Part shown: in pieces, positions 57,410 to 64,000 of the stretch
How positions within the stretch are numbered: position 1 is the stretch's first letter
How the letters are laid out: each line of letters starts with the position of its first letter
Source of the DNA: Bacteroidia bacterium
GTDB taxonomy: Bacteria; Bacteroidota; Bacteroidia; SpSt-205
Direction of reading: 5' to 3'
Assembly: GCA_026003215.1 (NCBI GenBank)
Contig: BPGV01000001.1
Coordinates: 461,570-525,569 of the forward strand
DNA: 64,000 bases
Notes under the pieces: generated by a model
Seen by the model: the letters and a program-made list of their open reading frames with translations, nothing else
What the model was told of the DNA's origin: nothing
The model's database searches: none
Translations under genes and position numbers: made by a program

Positions 57410-59575
57410 GTGATGGGCCTAAGAAGTGTTTTTAGTCTCTGGATAGGCCTCCTTTTCAGCCAGACTCTCTCCACTGAAGAAGGGTTCCTCCTACCTACCC
57501 GCGATACGGTGTATATTTTGGTAGTCTTTGCTGAGATAGATTATTCGGCTTGCGGCGAAGACCCCCATGTAAAGCAATATGGTTTCAACTGGCCAGTAGG
57601 ATTAGGGGGCAAAGCCCAAGTGCCTGCAGATGCGGATTCGCTCTTAGATGCGTGGGGTGTCCCAGGCGAGGCGCCCAAGGGAATCATCACGCGGGTTTAT
57701 GCGGAAGCTTCTTTTGGGCAGTTTGTGGTGCTGGGAGATTATTTACCGGAGGTGGTGCGTGTGCCGTGTACGGCGCTTCCGGCCCGAGGCACCCAAAGTT
57801 TGTATGAAGAAGTGGCCTTGGTGGCGCGCTATTGGCCAGCGGGTTTGACTCATACGGCCCGAGGCTTACCCTTTTCCTACTTTGATCGGTGGCAGCTGCT
57901 GCCGCAGCAGGCTGGCCGACCCAAGCTCCGAGCGCCTGGGGGTGACCCCAGCTACAAACCGCGGTTAGATGTGCTCTTTATCGTGTGGCGCAATCTGGTC
58001 TATCGCCTAAATGCTCGGCCGCCCTTCCCCTGCAACTATGGCTTCGGGCTATGGCTCTGTGATTACCGGGAAGGGATAGGGCCTTTTACCGGCGGGGTAG
58101 AAACGGCTTCCTCTTATACTACTTGCCACACCGCCAAGGGAGCTTCGGTGGGGTTCCTGGCGGAGTTTTTCCACGGCTTGTATGGGGGCAATCACTGGCA
58201 TACGGCCGGGGGTGCGGGACTGCATACGTTTCCCTTTCTGCCGGTGTGCCGCGGCCTGAGCGTGCAAGGGGGAAGGCCCATCTATGCCGTAGGCTATGAC
58301 CGTTGGCTCATGGGCTGGAAAGCCCCGAATAAAACCTACCTCCTTAGCGTCTCAGACGAAAACGGCCGCGAAGTGCCCACCGACCTCCAGCAGCCTTCTT
58401 CCCCCATCGTACAGCGCTTCTGGCTAAGGGATTTTCTCACGACTGGCGATGCCATTCGCATCCGGCTCCCCTACACCGAAAAGGGAGGGCCCACCGTCAA
58501 AAATCAATACCTCTGGCTGGAAAACCGCCGCTTCCTCGCTACCGAAAGCTGGGGGCTGCCGGGCATGCCGTGCAGCGATACGTTACCGGGGGGGCAGCAA
58601 GGCTTCCCCGGCCTGTATGCCTACATCCAAGTAGGCAAAGACCAAAAAACGGGGCCGGACATTTACACCGCGAACCCCGCGCACCCAAACGGCCTGGGAA
58701 GCTGGCTTTTTTCCCTATCCGCTGAGGGAAACTACGATTTTTACCTCCGACACACCCCCCACGGCTGGGCCATAGACAAAGCCTACAGCCTTCCCAATCC
58801 CTTCACTGGCATGAATGACCTGTATGTGGCCCACGATGCCGACACGAATGGCCAAGTAACCCCCTTAGAAGCCCACGGGTTAGGCTGGGTAGAGTGGAAA
58901 GGCGACTCGGCTTGTATCAGCGCGGCTTCAGCAGGAGACAGCGAAGACCCCTTCACCCCCTACGGTTACACCACCCTCTCCATAGAAACCAATCCGGCCC
59001 CGGTGCCTGTTTATACGCTCCTTTCCACGGAAGGGTATCAGCAAGCGACGCGTCAGCGCCCAGCTCCCTATGATAACCGCACCATTTGGCTGAGTGGCCT
59101 CTGTATCCAAGTGCTCCGCGAACGGGAAGATGGAGCCCTCCTGGTGGAGGTTCGGTGGGATGGTTTTACGGTGCGGCGGGCGGTGCGCTGGTGCGGACGC
59201 ATCCACCTCTCGCCGAATCCTTTTTCCGCTGACGCCCCAGCCCTGCTCATCAAAGGCACTGTTTTACTGGACCGCAGCCTAAGCCCCACTTACGGCATAG
59301 CGCAGGCCTACGACTCCACAGAAAAGCGATTTTGGTACAGCGACACCACCGTACTCATCGTAGAGAAAGGCGCCATCCTCCATATCGCCAAGGGCGGTAA
59401 GCTCATCTTGCGCCGGGGAAGCCGCCTGAGCGTAGAGTCTGGCGCCCAAGTGATTGGGGAAGGAACCCTCTGGTTAGAACCGGGCGCAAAGCTGGAGCTT
59501 GCGCCCCAGGCAAAGCTCACCGTATCGGTGCGCGAGCGAAAAAAGCCTTATCCCCTATTCCTGGAGAGCAGGTAG
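57410..59575 (+). CDS. Large secreted protein with a degenerate metalloprotease motif
   Basis: A 721-residue exported protein (signal ending WIGLLFSQ). The N-terminal half resembles secreted M6-like proteases: VYILVVFAEIDY, then ITRVYAEASFGQFVVLGDYLPEVVRVP, DVLFIVWRNL, and GFLAEFFHGLYGGNHWHTAGGAG where the expected HExxH reads AEFFH, the first zinc His being Ala. The C-terminal half has Dockerin-like DADTNGQVTPLEA and a right-handed beta-helix-like tail (IVEKGAILHIAKGGKLILRRGSRLSVESG). It may be a non-catalytic binding protein or use another residue. The start is GTG 57410 (ATG 57413 possible). Its last 21 bases overlap the end of dusB. Confidence 0.7.
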   Translation: MMGLRSVFSLWIGLLFSQTLSTEEGFLLPTRDTVYILVVFAEIDYSACGEDPHVKQYGFNWPVGLGGKAQVPADADSLLDAWGVPGEAPKGIITRVYAEASFGQFVVLGDYLPEVVRVPCTALPARGTQSLYEEVALVARYWPAGLTHTARGLPFSYFDRWQLLPQQAGRPKLRAPGGDPSYKPRLDVLFIVWRNLVYRLNARPPFPCNYGFGLWLCDYREGIGPFTGGVETASSYTTCHTAKGASVGFLAEFFHGLYGGNHWHTAGGAGLHTFPFLPVCRGLSVQGGRPIYAVGYDRWLMGWKAPNKTYLLSVSDENGREVPTDLQQPSSPIVQRFWLRDFLTTGDAIRIRLPYTEKGGPTVKNQYLWLENRRFLATESWGLPGMPCSDTLPGGQQGFPGLYAYIQVGKDQKTGPDIYTANPAHPNGLGSWLFSLSAEGNYDFYLRHTPHGWAIDKAYSLPNPFTGMNDLYVAHDADTNGQVTPLEAHGLGWVEWKGDSACISAASAGDSEDPFTPYGYTTLSIETNPAPVPVYTLLSTEGYQQATRQRPAPYDNRTIWLSGLCIQVLREREDGALLVEVRWDGFTVRRAVRWCGRIHLSPNPFSADAPALLIKGTVLLDRSLSPTYGIAQAYDSTEKRFWYSDTTVLIVEKGAILHIAKGGKLILRRGSRLSVESGAQVIGEGTLWLEPGAKLELAPQAKLTVSVRERKKPYPLFLESR

Positions 59576-60586
59576 CCGGTTTTCTTGGGTCTCAGCTACT
59601 TCCGAACGTTTGCGGAGAGCATCTAATGCCCGAAGCAGTTCCGCCGGCGTGCGCGCTTCCATAAGGGATAAGCGCAGGGCCTTCGCATGGGGTAGCCCCC
59701 GAAAGTAGCCCGTATAATGCTTCCGCAGTTCTATGACGGTCTTTTCTGGGGGCTCTGGGAGAAGCCGTAGCGCATACGCTAAATGCTTTTTTACCATTTC
59801 TATCCGCTCTTCCAAAGAAGGCGGCGATAAAAGCTCTCCCGTCTGAAAGTAATGCTTTATCTCTCGGAAAATCCACGGGTAGCCAATAGCCGCTCTTCCT
59901 ATCATGAGGGCGTCGGGCTTGTAGGTATGGTATAGGTGATAGGCTTTTTGGGGGCTATCTATGTCACCATTCCCGATAATCGGGATATGTATGCTTGGGT
60001 GGGCTTTGAGGCGGCCAATCCATTCCCAGCGGGCCTCGCCGGCATAGCCATCAGCTTTGGTGCGGGCATGTACCGCCAAGGCCTGAATACCCACTTTTTG
60101 CAAGCGCTCGGCGACTTCCAGGATGCGGATGCTGTGCGCATCCCACCCCAAACGCGTCTTTACCGTCACAGGCAAAGTCGTGTATTCTACGATCGCCCGC
60201 GTAAGGGCTTCCATCTTGTCTATATCGCGGAGGATGCCGGCGCCGGCGCCTTTACAGACCACCTTACTGACAGGACAGCCGTAGTTGATATCCAGCCAAT
60301 CCGGCTGCACTTTTTCTATCAAGCGCGCAGCCTCGCGCATGGGTTCTATCTCCCCACCAAATATTTGTATCGCTACGGGTCTCTCTTCGTACCAAATCTG
60401 CGCTTTCTTCCAGCTTTTCTCTATCTGTCGTATAAGGGCCTCACTGGAAATAAACTCTGTGACCACGGCATCCGCGCCCATTTCGCGGCACAGTCGCCGG
60501 AAAGCCGCATCACTCACGTCCTCCATGGGAGCCAGGAAGAGCGGCGGTACCGGCCCCACCCGCCACACTACACGTCCAATCCGCAT
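59555..60586 (-). CDS. dusB: tRNA-dihydrouridine synthase (DusB type)
   Basis: A 343-residue FMN enzyme that reduces uridines in tRNA. FMN-binding and catalytic parts: FLAPMEDVSDAAFRRLCREMGADAVVTEFIS, QIFGGEIEPM, WLDINYGCPVSKVVCKGAGAGIL (catalytic Cys in GCPV), VKTRLGW, VHARTKADGYAGEARW and IIGNGDIDS, then DALMIGRAAIGYPWIF. Length and motifs fit the DusA/B/C group; B is chosen for the YGCPVSKV form. Divergent from cysS with only 35 bases between starts. Confidence 0.88.
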   Translation of the reverse strand: MRIGRVVWRVGPVPPLFLAPMEDVSDAAFRRLCREMGADAVVTEFISSEALIRQIEKSWKKAQIWYEERPVAIQIFGGEIEPMREAARLIEKVQPDWLDINYGCPVSKVVCKGAGAGILRDIDKMEALTRAIVEYTTLPVTVKTRLGWDAHSIRILEVAERLQKVGIQALAVHARTKADGYAGEARWEWIGRLKAHPSIHIPIIGNGDIDSPQKAYHLYHTYKPDALMIGRAAIGYPWIFREIKHYFQTGELLSPPSLEERIEMVKKHLAYALRLLPEPPEKTVIELRKHYTGYFRGLPHAKALRLSLMEARTPAELLRALDALRKRSEVAETQENRLPALQE

Positions 60587-60591
60587 TCAAA

Positions 60592-60599
60592 CAAAGATA
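60592..60599 (-). promoter_or_regulatory. -7 box TATCTTTG for dusB
   Basis: Exact match, 5 bases before ATG 60586. The cysS box begins 11 bases away on the other strand. Confidence 0.67.
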
Positions 60600-60609
60600 C
60601 GCATAAGCC

Positions 60610-60617
60610 TATCTTTG
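60610..60617 (+). promoter_or_regulatory. -7 box TATCTTTG for cysS
   Basis: Exact match, 4 bases before GTG 60622. The two divergent boxes in this 35-base gap are 10 bases apart. Confidence 0.67.
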
Positions 60618-60621
60618 CCCC

Positions 60622-62091
60622 GTGAGCCTCTACCTCTACAATACCCTCACCCGCAAAAAAGAACCCTTCACCCCTCTCCACCCCCCCTATGTGGGTATGT
60701 ATGTCTGCGGCCCGACCGTATATGGCGATCCCCACTTAGGCCATGCACGGGCGGCGATTACCTTTGATGTGCTCTTTCGGTACCTGCGCTACTTAGGGTA
60801 TCAAGTGCGCTACGTGCGGAATATCACCGATGTTGGCCACCTGGAAGGCGATGCCGACGAAGGCGAAGATAAAATCCTCAAAAAAGCCCGCCTGGAAAAA
60901 GTAGAACCCATTGAAATAGCCCAGCGCTACACTGCGCTGTACCACAAAGCCATGGATGCCCTAAATGTCCTCCGCCCCTCCGTAGAACCCACCGCCACAG
61001 GCCACATCGCCCAGCAAATCGCCATGATTGAACGCATCCTCCAAAACGGCTACGCCTACGAAGTCAATGGCTCTGTCTACCTGGATGTGGAAAAGTACCG
61101 GCAAGATTACCCCTACGGCATCCTGTCCGGCCGCAATATTGAAGAGCTGATAGCGGGCAGCCGAGAGCTGGAAGGCCAAGCAGAGAAAAAACACCCTTGG
61201 GACTTTGCCCTGTGGAAACGCGCCGAACCCACCCACCTTATGCAGTGGGACTCCCCTTGGGGTCGAGGCTTCCCCGGCTGGCACATAGAATGCTCCGCCA
61301 TGAGCATTCATTACCTGGGCGTACCGTTTGACATTCATGGCGGAGGGCTGGACCTCATCTTCCCCCACCACGAAGCCGAGATCGCCCAAGCTCACGCCTG
61401 CTTCGGCCCAGAAGCCCACCACCAAGCCCGCTTCTGGATACACAATAACCTCGTCACGATTGAAGGCCAAAAAATGAGTAAATCCCTCGGAAACTTCATC
61501 ACTATTGAAGAAATCTTTACCGGCAGACACCCTAAACTTTCCCGCGGCTACCCGCCTATGGCATTACGCTTCCTTTTCCTGCAAGCCCACTACCGCAGCA
61601 CCGTAGACTTTTCCGAAGAAGCCCTATCCGCAGCTTATAAAGGCTACCTCCGTCTCATGACCGCTTTTGAACGCCTTAAGGAGGTGCGCCCGCATACCTA
61701 CTCATCCTTTTCGGTAAGCGCTTGGCGAGAAAGAGTTTTTACCGCTCTACATGACGACCTCAACACAGCCGCGGCTTTAGCGGCATTTTTTGAGCAAACA
61801 GAGGACATCCTCAGATTGCGTCGCCAAGAAATCTTCCTCACGCCGGAAGACCTTTCCCTCCTCCAAAAAACCTGGCAGGAAGTGCTAATAGACATCTTAG
61901 GCCTTATCCCCCTCACTCAAGTAGAATGGCACCGCTGGAAAATCGCCATAGAACTGCTTATTCGTCTGCGCAGAGAAGCCCGAGCCGCTAAAAACTACAG
62001 CTTAGCTGACCTCCTGCGTGATGAACTGCAAAACATGGGGGTACGCCTCTTAGACTTTCCCGATGAGACCTTGTGGGAAATGCACGAATAA
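60622..62091 (+). CDS. cysS: Cysteinyl-tRNA synthetase
   Basis: A 489-residue class-I synthetase charging tRNA-Cys. The HIGH motif is [10 protein letters not shown]; the zinc/cysteine pocket uses [23 protein letters not shown] and [10 protein letters not shown]; the KMSKS motif is [11 protein letters not shown]. Length is normal. GTG 60622 is used as start because it yields [15 protein letters not shown], the family N-terminus, 4 bases after the promoter box. The M28 gene follows 10 bases later. Confidence 0.95.
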   Translation: MSLYLYNTLTRKKEPFTPLHPPYVGMYVCGPTVYGDPHLGHARAAITFDVLFRYLRYLGYQVRYVRNITDVGHLEGDADEGEDKILKKARLEKVEPIEIAQRYTALYHKAMDALNVLRPSVEPTATGHIAQQIAMIERILQNGYAYEVNGSVYLDVEKYRQDYPYGILSGRNIEELIAGSRELEGQAEKKHPWDFALWKRAEPTHLMQWDSPWGRGFPGWHIECSAMSIHYLGVPFDIHGGGLDLIFPHHEAEIAQAHACFGPEAHHQARFWIHNNLVTIEGQKMSKSLGNFITIEEIFTGRHPKLSRGYPPMALRFLFLQAHYRSTVDFSEEALSAAYKGYLRLMTAFERLKEVRPHTYSSFSVSAWRERVFTALHDDLNTAAALAAFFEQTEDILRLRRQEIFLTPEDLSLLQKTWQEVLIDILGLIPLTQVEWHRWKIAIELLIRLRREARAAKNYSLADLLRDELQNMGVRLLDFPDETLWEMHE

Positions 62092-62101
62092 CTAAGCTTT
62101 C

Positions 62102-63082
62102 ATGTCACTCTCGTATCACATAGCCTGTATAGTAGGGATATTTTTGGTGGGGTGCTCCTCGCCTACCCCCTCTGCGTCGCCGTTATCGGCGGCTTCGCTG
62201 ACCCTGAACCCCAATCGTCCTACTTTTTCTGCCGATAGCGCGTATGCCTATATTGAAAAGCAGCTTTCGTTTGGCCCCCGTATTCCGGGCACGGCCGCGC
62301 ATCGGGCGTGTGGCGATTGGATAGTGGCGGAGCTGCGGCGGTGCGGCGCCCAAGTCGTAGAACAGCAAGGACACTTCAAAGGCACACCCATCCGAAATAT
62401 TATTGCCTCGTTTGGGGGGGACTCCCCGGGCAAGCGCATACTGCTTTCGGCCCACTGGGACTCGCGTCCATGGGCGGACCGGGATCCCCATACCCCCCAA
62501 GCCCCTGTGCCCGGCGCCAACGATGGGGCCAGCGGCGTCGCCGTCCTCTTAGAGATAGCCCGCCTCCTCAGTCAAAAGCCCCTTCCCTATCCCGTGGATA
62601 TCCTCTTTTGGGATGCGGAAGACCTGGGGCGTGAAGGAATAGAAGACTCGTACTGTTTGGGTTCCCAGTTTTGGCTAAGCCGGCCTGAACCTTTTCCCCC
62701 TGCTGCCTATGCGTGGGGCATACACCTGGATATGGTGGGGGCAGCGCATTCCACCTTCCTCCAAGAGGGATACAGCCGCCAATATGCCTCAACTCTCGTA
62801 GAAAAGCTCTGGCAAGTAGCTCGCCAGCTCGGCTATGGTCAGCTCTTCCCTGCGCTGCCCGGCGACCCTATCATAGATGACCCATACTACCTCTCCAGCC
62901 GAGGCGGCATCCCCATGGTGAATATCATCGCCCGAGACCCACTGGGGAAAAACTTTTTCCCGCAGTGGCACACCACCCAAGATGACCTTTCGCACATAGA
63001 CAAAGCCACCCTCCAAGCCGTAGGCGAAACCCTGGTAGCCTTCCTTTACACGTACACCCCTACACACCTCACCGCTCAATAG
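62102..63082 (+). CDS. Glutaminyl-cyclase-like M28 lipoprotein
   Basis: A 326-residue lipoprotein (lipobox FLVGC, Cys 18) of the M28 zinc-peptidase fold. Metal-site residues: LSAHWDSRP (His), GANDGASG (Asp), DILFWDAEDLG (Glu), IHLDMVGAAHSTF (Asp) and FFPQWHTTQDDLSHID (His). The pairing of LDMVGA and WHTTQDD is closer to glutaminyl-peptide cyclotransferases than to aminopeptidases. Such an enzyme forms pyroglutamate at N-terminal Gln of exported proteins, and several proteins here are predicted to be cut before Gln. The exact activity is inferred. Follows cysS by 10 bases. Confidence 0.78.
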   Translation: MSLSYHIACIVGIFLVGCSSPTPSASPLSAASLTLNPNRPTFSADSAYAYIEKQLSFGPRIPGTAAHRACGDWIVAELRRCGAQVVEQQGHFKGTPIRNIIASFGGDSPGKRILLSAHWDSRPWADRDPHTPQAPVPGANDGASGVAVLLEIARLLSQKPLPYPVDILFWDAEDLGREGIEDSYCLGSQFWLSRPEPFPPAAYAWGIHLDMVGAAHSTFLQEGYSRQYASTLVEKLWQVARQLGYGQLFPALPGDPIIDDPYYLSSRGGIPMVNIIARDPLGKNFFPQWHTTQDDLSHIDKATLQAVGETLVAFLYTYTPTHLTAQ

Positions 63083-63127
63083 CCCCTTTTTCCACAGTTT
63101 TTACCCCCCCAGAAAAAAGAAAAAGCC

Positions 63128-63135
63128 TACCTTTG
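63128..63135 (+). promoter_or_regulatory. -7 box TACCTTTG for the M23/LysM gene
   Basis: Exact match, 3 bases before ATG 63139. It overlaps an upstream TTG that would extend the frame. Confidence 0.66.
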
Positions 63136-63138
63136 GGC

Positions 63139-63957
63139 ATGCAGAGAAGTTTCTGGCTACTCTCTCTGCTACTAAGCTGGGCTTTTGGTACCGACTCGCT
63201 CAAAGTAGCGAGCTCCATACGAATGCTGTATGCCTCCTTAGAAAGCCTTTCTGAGCAGCTGCCCAAAGTATGGTGGGATCGTCAGTGGGTAGGGGCTTGC
63301 AGACCTAAAGATATTCGCTCTATCATAGCTCCCGTACGCATAACCTTACAAAAACCTGAGGAAGGCTTCTACTTTGTGGTGCCTATCCAAGGCGCACTCA
63401 ATTCGGGGTTTGGGTTTCGTCGGGGCTGGCAGTTCCACTTTGGATTAGATATTGACCTTAAGGTAGGCGACACCGTCGTAGCAGCCATGGACGGCGAAGT
63501 GCGTTTAGCTGGCTATGACCCTGGGGGATACGGCTACTTTTGCGTGATAGCCCACCCCAACGGCGTAGAGACCGTCTATGGACACTTTTCTCGGCTATTA
63601 GTCACGCCTGAACAGCTTGTAAAAGCGGGGGACCCCATTGGCTTAGGCGGGAGTACCGGCCGGAGCACAGGCCCCCACCTACACTTCGAACTACGCTTCA
63701 TGGGCGAACCCATAGATGTGAGCGCTTTGATAGACTTCCCCTCCGGCGAGCTTATAGAATCTGAACTCTATATCACTCCCGAGACTTTTGCCCACCTAAG
63801 TACCCTCTCAAGCGCTATGTACCATGTGGTACGCCGGGGCGAGTCGCTTTATACTATTGCCCGGCGGTACGGTGTGACGGTACGCTACCTCTGCGCCCTG
63901 AATGGCCTTTCCACACGGAGCATCCTCCGACCGGGGCAGTACTTGCGCGTCCGATGA
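63139..63957 (+). CDS. M23-family peptidase with LysM domain
   Basis: A 272-residue exported cell-wall protein. A short signal (FWLLSLLLSWAFG) is followed by the M23 (lysostaphin-type) domain with GFGFRRGWQFHFGLDIDL and the zinc pair in PHLHFEL, and then a C-terminal LysM (MYHVVRRGESLYTIARRYGVTVRYLCALNGLS). All M23 ligands (His and Asp of HFGLD, His of HLH) are present, so it should be an active murein endopeptidase. It overlaps pth by 4 bases (ATGA). Start at ATG 63139. Confidence 0.87.
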   Translation: MQRSFWLLSLLLSWAFGTDSLKVASSIRMLYASLESLSEQLPKVWWDRQWVGACRPKDIRSIIAPVRITLQKPEEGFYFVVPIQGALNSGFGFRRGWQFHFGLDIDLKVGDTVVAAMDGEVRLAGYDPGGYGYFCVIAHPNGVETVYGHFSRLLVTPEQLVKAGDPIGLGGSTGRSTGPHLHFELRFMGEPIDVSALIDFPSGELIESELYITPETFAHLSTLSSAMYHVVRRGESLYTIARRYGVTVRYLCALNGLSTRSILRPGQYLRVR

Positions 63958-64000
63958 AAAAACGGGCGCTCTTCGGGCTGGGTAACCCCGGAGAAACCTA
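63954..64000 (+). CDS. pth: Peptidyl-tRNA hydrolase, first codons only (cut by window end)
   Basis: The ATG at 63954 overlaps the preceding stop (ATGA) and opens a frame reading KKRALFGLGNPGET to the edge. The GLGNPG motif near residue 8 is the hallmark N-terminus of bacterial peptidyl-tRNA hydrolase, which frees tRNA from stalled peptidyl-tRNA. Only 15 residues are visible, so the call rests on this motif. Confidence 0.75.
   Translation, partial: MKKRALFGLGNPGET

Noticed and set aside
1-64000. CRISPR arrays, insertion sequences, phage or integrative elements
   Set aside because: I saw no regularly spaced repeats, transposase, integrase or terminal inverted repeats on reading both strands.

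Overview
The window is gene-dense DNA with mid-range to high GC from a member of the Bacteroidota, most likely an uncultured or environmental lineage. Four things support this: gene families largely confined to the phylum (DUF2480, DUF4286, the TonB-locus type lipoprotein); a secreted M43 protease with a type IX secretion C-terminal domain; the gene order ftsW-murG-murC-ftsQ-ftsA-ftsZ; and the phylum-specific promoter box TAnnTTTG. I see no rRNA, insertion sequence, phage, integron or CRISPR array. No gene-free stretch exceeds 300 bases. The largest gaps are under about 100 bases and hold promoters or terminators.

Layout, left to right. 1-6.6 kb: end of an MFS transporter, an Omp85-type outer-membrane protein, an unknown helical protein, rlmD and folC, all on the + strand. 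6.5-16.9 kb, - strand: lipoprotein plus Fur regulator, tRNA-His/DUF2480/prohibitin, lolA-pyrF and rpsP-rimM, a PAS/SpoIIE phosphatase, a Cys/Met-metabolism PLP enzyme, lysS and a carbon-nitrogen hydrolase. 17-24.5 kb: a phosphohexomutase, a geranylgeranyl-reductase-family enzyme with DUF4286 and TPR genes, then a + strand TPR, secreted protein and sodium symporter operon. 24.4-33.3 kb, - strand: the division/cell-wall cluster from ftsW to ftsZ, followed by a small membrane protein, a GGGP-synthase homologue and an unknown. 33.4-41.3 kb: an omega-amidase, a TetR-TolC-adaptor operon without a pump, and nuoN plus a frameshifted penicillin-acylase. 41.3-45.8 kb, + strand: a haem protein, dnaK, a GDP-mannose 3,5-epimerase-like gene and pfkA. 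45.8-55 kb: gatB with a type-I-secretion-like ABC/HlyD/TolC operon, an FkbM methyltransferase, a membrane protein, sdaAB and a small barrel. 55-64 kb: an M43 protease, a large secreted protein with a damaged protease motif, dusB, cysS, a glutaminyl-cyclase-like M28 enzyme, an M23/LysM protein and the first codons of pth.

The strongest pattern is regulatory. About 23 genes have TAnnTTTG or a one-mismatch form placed only 3-7 bases upstream of the start codon. Because Bacteroidota transcription starts a few bases after this box, these genes should give leaderless or nearly leaderless mRNAs. The box also corrects several start codons. Divergent genes use it in gaps of only 31-42 bases, and consecutive same-strand genes often have their own copy in gaps of 10-20 bases.

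Other notable points: three genes (prohibitin, SpoIIE phosphatase, penicillin acylase) are broken at homopolymer runs; a 19-G tract lies just upstream of the SpoIIE promoter; the tRNA-His CCA end shares its A with the ATG of the next gene; and several exported proteins have very short signal peptides ending in WAQ or LAQ, in the same window as a glutaminyl-cyclase-like enzyme.
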